From assembly GCA_040269895.1 (NCBI GenBank), contig CP158568.1, positions 2,016,716 through 2,080,715 on the forward strand: DNA of 64,000 nt, written 5' to 3'. Shown in pieces: positions 19,918-27,590 of the stretch. The position numbers were made by a program, and so were the translations under genes. Below the pieces are notes generated by a model that was not told where the DNA came from, did not search any database, and was given only the letters and a program-made list of their open reading frames with translations. Position 1 is the first letter of the stretch. The number at the start of each line of letters is the position of its first letter. This DNA is from Ancalomicrobiaceae bacterium S20. Lineage in GTDB: Bacteria > Pseudomonadota > Alphaproteobacteria > Rhizobiales > Ancalomicrobiaceae.

Positions 19918-20453
19918 GCCGCCTTCCTCCAGGTCCGGAAGCCGGTCTCGGCGGCCTCGAATGGCGGATAGTGCGCGAGGTCGGCTTGCATCAGGTGATG
20001 CGGTCGGCCGTGCAGCTCGACGATGTCGAGCGTCTGCCAGTGCAGACGGCGGAACAGCAACGCGTTCTGCGCCTGCACATGGGCGAGGAAGCGCGTGCAG
20101 CCGCGCGCGTGGGCGGAGGAGACCGCCAGTCGGATCAGCGCCGCGCCGAGGTGGCCCACTTTCCGAAACTCCGGCGCGACCGCGAGCCGCGAGCCCCACC
20201 AGAGGCCGGGCTCCGCCTCATGGATACGCACCGTACCGACCACCGCATCGGCGGCGACGCCGAGCATGGAGATCGCAACGATCGGGATCGCGACCTCATC
20301 GATCGCGTCGCGATCATGGGTGTCGAACAGGCCCTGTTCGACGCAGAACACCTCGCGCCGGAGCCGCGCCGCGCCGGCGCGCTCCCAGGGCGTGGTCGCG
20401 AACTTGACCTGGTATTCGGCCGCGACGAAAGGGGCGACGGGTTCGAAGATCAT
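19914..20453 (-). CDS. nitE: Nit1C GNAT-type acetyltransferase, MSMEG_0567 family
   Basis: 179 residues of the GNAT fold. The N-terminal YQVKFATTPWERAGAARLRREVFCVEQGLF is typical of the subgroup. The acetyl-CoA loop is less canonical (VGHLGAALIRLAVSSAHARGC near residue 98). VGTVRIHEAEPGLWWGSRLAV precedes it. It overlaps nitD by four bases at its start and nitF by four at its end, so all are translationally coupled. A role in acylating an intermediate of the nitrile/cyanide pathway is inference only. Confidence 0.88.
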   Translation of the reverse strand: MIFEPVAPFVAAEYQVKFATTPWERAGAARLRREVFCVEQGLFDTHDRDAIDEVAIPIVAISMLGVAADAVVGTVRIHEAEPGLWWGSRLAVAPEFRKVGHLGAALIRLAVSSAHARGCTRFLAHVQAQNALLFRRLHWQTLDIVELHGRPHHLMQADLAHYPPFEAAETGFRTWRKAA

Positions 20454-21586
20454 GCGCAGCCCCCCGCCTGGCGGCCACGCTCGTAGGTCGACAGCGCCGA
20501 ACAGGCGCCGCATTTGGCGCATCCGGCCTTGGCGTCGATCGCCTTCAGGCCGCTCGCAACCAGCATGGCCGACAGCGGCTCGAGGATCGCATGCATGAAA
20601 GCCGGCGACGGCGTCGGGTGGCTTTCGAGCGGCGTGCCGGAGATCGGTACGAAGGGCACGACGAAGGGATAGACGCCGAGATCGGTCAGCCGGCGCGACA
20701 CGGCGAGGATGTCTTCGACGCTGTCGCCGAGGCCGGCGAGAATGTAGGTCGAGACTTGGCCCCGCCCGAACACCAGCACGGCGGCGGCGAAGGCGTCAAA
20801 ATAGGTCTCGACGCCGACCTGCGCCTTGCCCGGCATGATGCGCTGGCGCACGGGCTCGGTGACCGCTTCGAGATGCATGCCTAGCGCGTCGGCGCCGGCG
20901 TCCTTCAGGCGGCGGAACCAGCCGAAATCGTCCGGCGGCTCGCATTGGACCTGGATGGGCAGATCGACGGCGGCCTTCACCGCCCGCACGCTCTCCTCGA
21001 GGATGGCGGCGCCGCGATCGTGGCCCGGCGGCGTGCCGGTGGTCATCACCATGTGCCGCACCCCGTCGAGTTCGACGGCGGCCTTGGCGACCTCGGCCAG
21101 TTGTTCGGGCGTCTTGCGCTCGATCGTCCGGCCGGCGGCGAGCGACTGGCCGATGGCGCAGAACTGGCAGGTCTTGGTGCGGCTCTGATAGCGCACACAG
21201 GTCTGCAGCACGGTCGTCGCCAACACGTCGCGGCCGTGCAGGACGGCGATCTTCGAGTAAGGCACGCCGTCGGCGGTCTGCCGGGCATAGAAGCGCGGCG
21301 TGCCGGGGAAGCTCACCTCCGCGATCGGCAGACCGTCGATCAGCAGACGGCTGCGGCCGAAGGCGTCGGGCTTCTCGACCAGATACGGGCTCTCGAAGGC
21401 CGGCGCGGTGTGGACCGGCACCATGACCGTCATACCGTCGATGGTGATCGCCTTGTGGTCGGACGGACCGGCGCCGCCGCGTCGGCTTTCGTGGCCGGCC
21501 TTCGGATCAACGAGCCGGACGCCCGAAGACTGCAACGCGTTGATCAGTTCCGCGGTCGGCATCGGCAGGGGCTTCGTCTGTTCCAT
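20450..21586 (-). CDS. nitD: Nit1C radical SAM protein, MSMEG_0568 family
   Basis: 378-residue radical S-adenosylmethionine protein. The putative cluster cysteines are in [19 protein letters not shown] near residue 133, which gives C-X9-C-X2-C rather than the usual C-X3-C-X2-C. A second cysteine group, CAKCGAC, lies near the C-terminus and could bind an auxiliary cluster. [15 protein letters not shown] and [29 protein letters not shown] follow the TIM-barrel strands of the family. It starts with ATG near a weak GAG site. The nitC reading frame runs 80 bp into it. Chemistry unknown. Confidence 0.9.
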   Translation of the reverse strand: MEQTKPLPMPTAELINALQSSGVRLVDPKAGHESRRGGAGPSDHKAITIDGMTVMVPVHTAPAFESPYLVEKPDAFGRSRLLIDGLPIAEVSFPGTPRFYARQTADGVPYSKIAVLHGRDVLATTVLQTCVRYQSRTKTCQFCAIGQSLAAGRTIERKTPEQLAEVAKAAVELDGVRHMVMTTGTPPGHDRGAAILEESVRAVKAAVDLPIQVQCEPPDDFGWFRRLKDAGADALGMHLEAVTEPVRQRIMPGKAQVGVETYFDAFAAAVLVFGRGQVSTYILAGLGDSVEDILAVSRRLTDLGVYPFVVPFVPISGTPLESHPTPSPAFMHAILEPLSAMLVASGLKAIDAKAGCAKCGACSALSTYERGRQAGGCA

Positions 21587-22562
21587 GGGGCTCACTCGCG
21601 CTGGAGAAGACGGTCTCGGGCCGGCCCCCATGCAGGGGCACGGCCGGGCGGGCATCGAGATTGAGGCTGAGCAGTTCAGGGCGGGCGTAATGGCCGACGC
21701 TGTCCATCATGCGCTTGCGCTTGGTGATCAGGCCGAGGTCCAGATCCGCGACGAGCAGGCCCTCGCCGCTCGTCAGCGGCGGCACGACGTGGGCGCCCTC
21801 GGGGCTGACGATCGCGGTCATGCAGCCGCCGGAGACGGCGCGGCGCAGCGCCGGCTCGGGCGAGATCGAGGCGATCTGCTCCTCGGTCAGCCAGCCGGTG
21901 GCATTGATGACGAAGCAGCCGGATTCGAGTGCATGGTGGCGGATCGTCACCTCGATCTGGTCGGCGAAGATCGGACCGACCAGCGAGCCTGGAAACTGCG
22001 CGACGTGGATCTCCTCGTGCTGCGCCATCAGGGCGTAGCGGGCGAGCGGGTTGTAGTGCTCCCAGCAGGCGAGCGCGCCGACCCGACCGACCGCGGTATC
22101 GACCACCTTGAGGCCGGCGCCGTCGCCCTGGCCCCAGATCATTCGCTCATGGAAGGTCGGCGTGATCTTGCGGCGCTTGAGTTTCAGCAAGCCGTCGGCA
22201 TCGAAGATCAGTTGGGCGTTGTAGAGCGAGCCGTGGTCGCGCTCGTTGACGCCGAGGACGATCACCATGCCGTGCCGGCGCGCGCTCGCGGCGACCGCGT
22301 CGGTCGCCGGGCTTGGCACCACGACGGCATTCTCATAGAGCCGCAGGTGCTCCTTGCCGGTCAGGACCGGCGGCAGGATGAACGAAAAATACGGATACCA
22401 GGGCACGAAGGTCTCGGGAAACACGAGGATCTTCACGCCCTTGGCGGCGGCCTCGTCGATCGCGGCGAGTACCTTCTCGATCGTGCCCTCGCGGGAGACG
22501 AGATCTGGCGCGATCTGCGCGGCGGCGGCGCGGACGATGGTCGGTCGGGTCGGTTCGGCCAT
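21507..22562 (-). CDS. nitC: Nit6803-type nitrilase of the Nit1C cluster
   Basis: Hydrolyses nitriles to carboxylates and ammonia; the Synechocystis homologue is a well-known aliphatic/aromatic nitrilase. 351 residues with the full triad E50 ([12 protein letters not shown]), K132 ([20 protein letters not shown]) and C166 ([13 protein letters not shown]). The signature [10 protein letters not shown] near the end is typical of the family. A GAGGT site precedes the ATG. The last 30 or so residues overlap nitD by 80 bp, unlike the 4-bp overlaps elsewhere in the cluster; one extra base near the G run at 21634-21637 would give a stop five bases before nitD. The true C-terminus is therefore uncertain. 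In Nit1C clusters the gene is needed for growth on cyanide nitrogen. Confidence 0.93.
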   Translation of the reverse strand: MAEPTRPTIVRAAAAQIAPDLVSREGTIEKVLAAIDEAAAKGVKILVFPETFVPWYPYFSFILPPVLTGKEHLRLYENAVVVPSPATDAVAASARRHGMVIVLGVNERDHGSLYNAQLIFDADGLLKLKRRKITPTFHERMIWGQGDGAGLKVVDTAVGRVGALACWEHYNPLARYALMAQHEEIHVAQFPGSLVGPIFADQIEVTIRHHALESGCFVINATGWLTEEQIASISPEPALRRAVSGGCMTAIVSPEGAHVVPPLTSGEGLLVADLDLGLITKRKRMMDSVGHYARPELLSLNLDARPAVPLHGGRPETVFSSASEPHGTDEAPADADRGTDQRVAVFGRPAR

Positions 22563-22640
22563 GGGGCGACCTCTTGAGCGTGCTTCGAGCGATGTCCGGG
22601 AGCGCCGGCTTTCGGCGCGGTCCCGGACCGAGGGCGCGGG

Positions 22641-22689
22641 ACCGGGGCAGGCCGCGCCGGGGGTATCGATCCCTCGCGGCCTGCCCGGT
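22641..22689 (-). repeat. Strong inverted repeat between nitB and nitC
   Basis: Arms at 22641-22656 and 22675-22689 pair over 15 bp with a single bulged G, around an 18-base loop, in the 169-bp gap between nitB and nitC. In the transcript this would be a very stable hairpin. It has no T tract. It could act as a 3' stabiliser of a short nitB mRNA or as a partial terminator that makes nitB the most abundant product of the operon. Confidence 0.55.
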
Positions 22690-22731
22690 CTCATCATCGG
22701 CGGACGCCGGCGGCGCCCGCCCTGGCCTCGC

Positions 22732-23214
22732 TCAGAGGGTCCAGGTGTCGAGGATGAAGGCGTTGTCCCGGCGGTGCAGGAGGATGATGTCCATCACGTC
22801 GAGCGGGCTGATCGGGGTGATGCCAGGGATCAGCGCGCCCTCGCCGTGACCGTAGAGCGCCTGGAGCGCGAAGCGGCAGGCGTAGACCTTGCCGCCGTCG
22901 GCGAGGATCTTCTCGATGCGGTTGTTGAAGTTCAGGTGGCCGGGGAAGGCCTCGTCGCCGAGCTTGGGGAAGCCGCGCTGGACACCGAGCGTCACGCCCG
23001 GACCGTAGAGCAGCACCGAGGTCTCGAAACCCTTCTGGATCAGGCGCGAGGCCTGCAGCAGGTTGACGAGGCCGATCGAGCCCTCGAAGGCGACGGTGTG
23101 GAAGGTCACCAGCGCCTTCTCGCCCGGTTGCGCCTTCACGTCCTCGAACACCTTGCTCTCGTAGTCGACGAGGAAATCGCCCTTCTGGTTCGCGGGCTTG
23201 GTGACAGCAGGCAT
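22732..23214 (-). CDS. nitB: Nit1C nitrogen-starvation protein, MSMEG_0572/Sll0783 family
   Basis: 160-residue protein of the DsrE-like fold. The core [39 protein letters not shown] is typical, with a conserved Cys in [23 protein letters not shown]. The Synechocystis homologue Sll0783 is induced by nitrogen starvation and influences polyhydroxybutyrate formation. The ATG has a GAGAGGTGG ribosome site. It is the first gene after a sigma-54-type promoter, so it should be transcribed under nitrogen limitation. Its biochemical role is unknown. Confidence 0.9.
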   Translation of the reverse strand: MPAVTKPANQKGDFLVDYESKVFEDVKAQPGEKALVTFHTVAFEGSIGLVNLLQASRLIQKGFETSVLLYGPGVTLGVQRGFPKLGDEAFPGHLNFNNRIEKILADGGKVYACRFALQALYGHGEGALIPGITPISPLDVMDIILLHRRDNAFILDTWTL

Positions 23215-23299
23215 GGACCACCTCTCTCAATCGGAATGGGAACGCCGGATCGGGCCCGGGCGGCGCCCGTCGATCCGGCGGGATCACGTCCTCTACGAG

Positions 23300-23316
23300 A
23301 GCAATCGACGTGCCAA
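23300..23316 (-). promoter_or_regulatory. Sigma-54 (RpoN) -24/-12 promoter of the Nit1C operon
   Basis: Read on the minus strand the bases are TTGGCACG-TCGA-TTGCT. The conserved GG (23314-23313) and GC (23302-23301) are separated by exactly ten bases, as RpoN requires. Transcription should start near 23290, leaving a leader of about 75 bases before the nitB ATG at 23214. This predicts nitrogen-controlled expression through an enhancer-binding protein. Confidence 0.82.
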
Positions 23317-23432
23317 TTGAATGCTCGCCTTATGAATCAATGACTCACATCAATATGCATTCAATTATACACTCAATTTCATCAGACCCTTTTGCCCAGG
23401 ATAAGGGCAATTGCCTAGGTCCAAATGCCTAG
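23315..23432. promoter_or_regulatory. Repeat array in the nitB-mocR divergent control region
   Basis: AATTGAATGC (23315-23324) and its exact complement GCATTCAATT (23357-23366) have centres 42 bp apart, four helical turns. The first arm touches the -24 element of the RpoN promoter. Further out, TTGCCC/GGGCAA (23392-23397 and 23405-23410) forms an inverted repeat at roughly -105 to -120, a suitable distance for an enhancer-protein site. TGCCTAG occurs twice as a direct repeat (23412-23418, 23426-23432). The region is strikingly AT-rich against its surroundings. The remainder of the 23433-23759 gap shows no gene and must contain the mocR promoter. Confidence 0.6.
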
Positions 23433-23759
23433 TTTCGGGCCTTTATCAAAGCCCAAAGCCGATGGTTCGCGATCCTATCGGCAGACATTTGAAGCCCTTG
23501 ACGCCGACCGATCCAGTCACAATCCATACAATCAAACACCGCGTCCATACCCAGTGTTTCAATCTCCGTGCCACCCATGCATTGCGCGCGAAACGGCCAC
23601 GCTCGCGCAGGACGTGACAGAGGGGCTTGCAACAAGATACAGTCAATTTCGACAAGGCCGGCCGCGCAGGCGACTGCTGTGCCCGGATCGACCGCCCTGC
23701 CCCATCCCAAGCGCTGGCCGCGGCGCTGCCCCTCCGACGAGCCGACCAGACAAACACCG

Positions 23760-25139
23760 ATGCCCGATTGGATCCCCGATATCGCCGCAAGCCCGCTGCC
23801 CCGCTATCTCGCCATCGCCGAGGCGATCCAGGACGACGTCCGGGCCGGGCGGCTCGCGGTCGGCGACCGGCTGCCGCCGCAGCGCGCGCTGGCCGTCCGG
23901 CTCGGCATCGACTTCACCACGGTGGCCCGCGGCTATACCGAGGCGCAGAAGCGCGGGCTGATCGACAGCCATGTCGGCCAGGGCACGTTCGTGCGCGGCA
24001 CGCGGGCGCCCGCCGCGCGGCCGAGCGGCAGGCCCTCGCCGGTCGACCATTCGATGAACCTGCCGCCGGAGCCGGATGATCCGGCGCTGATCGAGCGCAT
24101 GCGCGGCGGGTTGGAGGCGGTCGGGCAGGATCTCGTCTCGTTGCTGCGCTACCAGGGTTTTGGCGGCAACGAGGCCGACAAGGATGCCGCCGCCAACTGG
24201 CTCGGGCGGCGTGCGCTCGTGCCGGCGCAGGAGCGCATCTTCGTGACGCCGGGCGCGCATCCGGCGCTGCTCGGCATCTTCTCGGTGCTCGCCAAGCCCG
24301 GCGATGTCGTGCTCGCCGAGGCGATCACCTATCCGGGCGCCCGGTCGATCACCGCGCAGCTCGGCCTGCGGCTCGTCGGCCTGCCGATGGACGCCGACGG
24401 CATCGAGCCGGCCGCCTTCGCCGAGGCCTGCCGGCGCCATCAGCCGAAGGCGCTCTATCTCAATCCGACGCTGCAGAACCCGACCACGCTGACAGTCCCT
24501 GAAAAGCGGCGCACCGAGATCGCCGCGATCGCGCGGCGCTACGGCGTGCCCATCGTCGAGGACGACGCCTATGGCTTCATCCCCGCGCATGGGCCGGCGC
24601 CGTTCGCCGCGATCGCGCCCGACATCACCTGGCACGTCGCCGGGCTCGCCAAATGCATCGGCGCCGGCCTGCGCGCGGCCTATACGGTGGTGCCGAACGC
24701 CAAGGCGGGCTGGCCGTTCGTCGCCGCGATGCGGGCGGCGAGCGTCATGGCCTCGCCGCTGACCGCAGCACTCGCAACGCGCTGGATCGAGGACGGTACG
24801 GCGGATGCGATCCTGCGCTTCATCCGTCAGGAGACGGTCGAACGGCAGGCGCTCGCGGCGCGCATCCTGCCGCCGGGCAGTTTTCGCGCCGATCCGCTCA
24901 GCTTCTGTCTGTGGGTGCCGCTGCCCGAACCCTGGACGCGGTCGCATTTCGTCGGCCACATGCGCGCGACCGGCCTCGGCGTCGTGGCGAGCGACGCCTT
25001 CACGGTCGAGGGTACGCCGATCGAGGCGGTGCGCGTCTGTCTCGGCGGGCCGATCTCGCGCGCCACGCTCGAGCACTCGCTCGAATACATGGCGCACGCA
25101 CTGACGGAATCGCCGGCGATGGCGTCGTCGTTCCTCTGA
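23760..25139 (+). CDS. MocR-type transcriptional regulator (GntR winged helix + PLP aminotransferase domain)
   Basis: 459 residues. Residues 10-75 form a GntR winged helix (LPRYLAIAEAIQDDVRAGRLAVGDRLPPQRALAVRLGIDFTTVARGY...GLIDSHVGQGTFV). After a linker, a fold-type I aminotransferase domain runs from about 110 to the end, with LYLNPTLQNPTTLTVPEKRR, a VEDDAYG Asp and the PLP lysine in GLAKCIGAGLRAAY. MocR proteins sense PLP or an amino compound and usually control a neighbouring divergent gene; here that is the Nit1C operon. The ATG at 23760 opens the winged helix; upstream in-frame starts add only unconserved sequence. Confidence 0.9.
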   Translation: MPDWIPDIAASPLPRYLAIAEAIQDDVRAGRLAVGDRLPPQRALAVRLGIDFTTVARGYTEAQKRGLIDSHVGQGTFVRGTRAPAARPSGRPSPVDHSMNLPPEPDDPALIERMRGGLEAVGQDLVSLLRYQGFGGNEADKDAAANWLGRRALVPAQERIFVTPGAHPALLGIFSVLAKPGDVVLAEAITYPGARSITAQLGLRLVGLPMDADGIEPAAFAEACRRHQPKALYLNPTLQNPTTLTVPEKRRTEIAAIARRYGVPIVEDDAYGFIPAHGPAPFAAIAPDITWHVAGLAKCIGAGLRAAYTVVPNAKAGWPFVAAMRAASVMASPLTAALATRWIEDGTADAILRFIRQETVERQALAARILPPGSFRADPLSFCLWVPLPEPWTRSHFVGHMRATGLGVVASDAFTVEGTPIEAVRVCLGGPISRATLEHSLEYMAHALTESPAMASSFL

Positions 25140-25152
25140 GCGAGAAGCGGTC

Positions 25153-25947
25153 TCAGCCGACCAGCGCCTCGGCGGCGGCGAAGGCCGGCGGCGTGCCGGC
25201 GAGCAGCGCGCCGCCCTTCTCCAGGCGGTCCGGCCCGCCGAAACGCACGGTGCCGCCGGCCTCCGCGACCAGCACCATGCCGGCGAAACAGTCCCAGGCG
25301 TTGATCTTCTCGTCGTAGTAGCCGACGAGCCGGCCGTCGGCGACATAGGCGAGCATCATCGCGCCCGAGCCGTTGTGATAGGCGACGCCGCCGTTCTGCA
25401 TCAGCCGCGTCACGAGACCGCCGGTCGCGGCCGCGTCGCAGCGCAGGCTGCCGCCGAAGGCGAACATGCCGCCGCCGAGGCCCCGGCCGACGTCCATGCC
25501 GAGCGGCCGGCCGTTGACCGAACCGCCGCGACCGCGTGCAGCGACGAAGGTCTCGCCATGGCGCGGCGCGTGAATGACGCCGAGCACCGGTTCGCCGTCG
25601 ACCGCCACCGCGATCGAGATGCACCAGTCGGCGAGACCGGCGAGGAACGGGCTCGTGCCGTCGATCGGATCGACGACCCATAGATAGGGAGACTGGCCGG
25701 CGGCGACGCCGTATTCCTCGCCCATGAAGGCATCGTCCGGGAAGGCGGCCGCGACCGCGTCGCGGATCAGCCGCTCGACGCGGCGGTCGGCCTCGGAGAC
25801 GCGATCCTGGCTGCCCTTCTCGGCGATCTCGAGCGTCGCGCGTGCCTCGAAGAAGGCCATGGCGACTTCGCCGGCCTCGCGCGCGATGCGCTCGGCGGCA
25901 CGCAGACGGACGGCGATCGGATCGTTGGGCTCGGACGACAACGGCAT
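25153..25947 (-). CDS. Inositol monophosphatase family protein
   Basis: 264-residue Mg-dependent, Li-sensitive-type phosphatase fold. Metal ligands are seen in FMGEEYG near residue 72, WVVDPIDGTSPF near 92 and YDEKINAWDCFAGMVLVAEAGG near 210. The family includes inositol-1-phosphatase, histidinol-phosphatase and PAP phosphatase; the substrate cannot be chosen from this sequence. It is convergent with mocR (13 bp between stops) and lies downstream of the Tam-like gene on the same strand, 48 bp away. Confidence 0.88.
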   Translation of the reverse strand: MPLSSEPNDPIAVRLRAAERIAREAGEVAMAFFEARATLEIAEKGSQDRVSEADRRVERLIRDAVAAAFPDDAFMGEEYGVAAGQSPYLWVVDPIDGTSPFLAGLADWCISIAVAVDGEPVLGVIHAPRHGETFVAARGRGGSVNGRPLGMDVGRGLGGGMFAFGGSLRCDAAATGGLVTRLMQNGGVAYHNGSGAMMLAYVADGRLVGYYDEKINAWDCFAGMVLVAEAGGTVRFGGPDRLEKGGALLAGTPPAFAAAEALVG

Positions 25948-25995
25948 TCTCCTGATCGGGATGAAGACGGGTGACGGCGGGCGATACCGGGAGGC

Positions 25996-26781
25996 TCAGG
26001 CCGACCGGCGGGCGACCACGAACAGGCGCGGGAAGCGCAACAGCACCGTGCCGTCCGGCTGCGCCGGATAGGCCTCGGCGATCCGCGCCTCGTAGGCTGC
26101 GAGATAGGCCTCGCGCTCCGGTCCCGACAAGGGGTCGACATAGGGCTTGAGGCCGGTGCTCAGGAACCAGTCGACGATCGCGCGCGGGCCGGCGAGGACG
26201 TGGATATAGGTCGTGCGCCAGATGTCGACCGTGCAGCCGGCCGCGCGAAGCCAGTGGTAGTAATCGTCGACGGATGCGATCTCGGAGCGCGCCGCATCGG
26301 CCTGCGCGAGCTTGGCCGCCCAGGGGCCGCCGCGCGCCACGTCGCGCATGGCGGCGTGCGAGGGCTCGTCGAGATTGTCCGGCATCTGCACCGCCAGTGA
26401 TCCGCCGGGCGCGAGCGCGCGCGCAAGGCGCGGCAGCAGCGTGGCGTGATCCGGCAGCCATTGCAGCACCGCGTTGGCGAAGATCACGTCATAGGGCCGC
26501 TCCGGCGCCCAGGTCGCGACGTCGCCGAGCGAAAAAGCGACGTTGCCCAAGCGCTTGCGCGCCTTCTCGATCATGTCGGGCGAACTGTCGAGCCCCTCGA
26601 CGGCCGCGTCGGGATAGCGCGCGACCAGCAGTTCCGTGCTGTTGCCGGGGCCGCAGCCGAGATCGATGCAGGCGCGCGGATCGGCGGTCGCGACCCGGGC
26701 GAGCAGATCGACGGACGGCCGCGTCCGCTCGTCCTCAAAGGCGAGATAGCGCGCGGCATTCCAGTCTGCGGTCAACGTCAT
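25996..26781 (-). CDS. tam: Trans-aconitate 2-methyltransferase
   Basis: 261-residue class I SAM-dependent methyltransferase that caps trans-aconitate, an inhibitor of aconitase. The SAM motif [15 protein letters not shown] lies near residue 38; the acidic motif II is [11 protein letters not shown]. Family-specific segments are [17 protein letters not shown] at the start, [32 protein letters not shown] and [11 protein letters not shown]. The start MTLTADW is the usual beginning of Tam. The 178-bp gap upstream to the divergent response regulator shows no other gene. Confidence 0.9.
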   Translation of the reverse strand: MTLTADWNAARYLAFEDERTRPSVDLLARVATADPRACIDLGCGPGNSTELLVARYPDAAVEGLDSSPDMIEKARKRLGNVAFSLGDVATWAPERPYDVIFANAVLQWLPDHATLLPRLARALAPGGSLAVQMPDNLDEPSHAAMRDVARGGPWAAKLAQADAARSEIASVDDYYHWLRAAGCTVDIWRTTYIHVLAGPRAIVDWFLSTGLKPYVDPLSGPEREAYLAAYEARIAEAYPAQPDGTVLLRFPRLFVVARRSA

Positions 26782-26959
26782 CTGCCGAACTCCGAAGATC
26801 GCGCCCTCAAGCCGCGCGGACACTGCACCCGAAGCCCGACAGGAACAAGCGCGACACCGGCAGACTTGGCACGCATTCCGGGCGGCGCTCGAACCGGATC
26901 GGACATTATTTTCCGAAATGGAAACAATTGACACCACTGCGCGTTGATCTTCTTCAAGA

Positions 26960-27427
26960 ATGAAAAGGTCGAGTGTGATGAGCGAGTTGATGGAACACGG
27001 AGCGGGCGCGCCGCAGAACGACGGCACGACCGACGGCATGGGTTCCGTTCGCCGTGACGAGCCGACGACCTGCATCATCCTGGAAGACGAGGCTCTGGTC
27101 GCCGAGGTGATCCAGAACGACCTCGAGGAGGTCGGCTATCGCTGCATCGGCAGTTTTGCGCGAGCGGCGGACGCGATGGACTGGCTGACGACCGGGACCC
27201 CGCATATCGCCATCCTCGACTACCGTCTGGCCGACGGCGACTGCCTGCAGCCGGCCGCGCTGTTGCGCGAGCGTGGCGTACCGATCCTGATCTATTCCGC
27301 GCTGAGGCCGCGCGGCGCCATGCCCGAGGCGATCGAGGGCGCGCCCTGGCTTCTCAAGCCGGCCGGACCGATGGGCCTGAAGGCGGCGGTCTGGAAGCTC
27401 GCCGGGCTGATCGAGCGCAAGTCCTGA
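26960..27427 (+). CDS. Single-domain response regulator (receiver only)
   Basis: 155 residues, or 149 if the second ATG at 26978 is used; neither has a convincing ribosome site. A short unstructured N-terminus precedes a receiver domain from about residue 36. The acidic pair is in [14 protein letters not shown], the phospho-acceptor Asp is in [12 protein letters not shown] near residue 94, the Ser switch is in LIYSAL, and the Lys is in WLLKPAG. There is no output domain, so it acts by protein contact, as in CheY- or DivK-like relays. No histidine kinase is in the window. Confidence 0.88.
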   Translation: MKRSSVMSELMEHGAGAPQNDGTTDGMGSVRRDEPTTCIILEDEALVAEVIQNDLEEVGYRCIGSFARAADAMDWLTTGTPHIAILDYRLADGDCLQPAALLRERGVPILIYSALRPRGAMPEAIEGAPWLLKPAGPMGLKAAVWKLAGLIERKS

Positions 27428-27590
27428 GGTTCCGGTCGTCGGCGCCGGGCGGGAACTTCGCTGCATCGGAAGAGTTGGCCGAACGAGTCCCGTCGTTTCG
27501 CGCGACGGGCCCGACACGTTGCGCTGTGCCCCAAGCACCGCGCAAACCGTGCGGGACCGACTGCCTCCGACATTGTGCGGGTCGACACCG

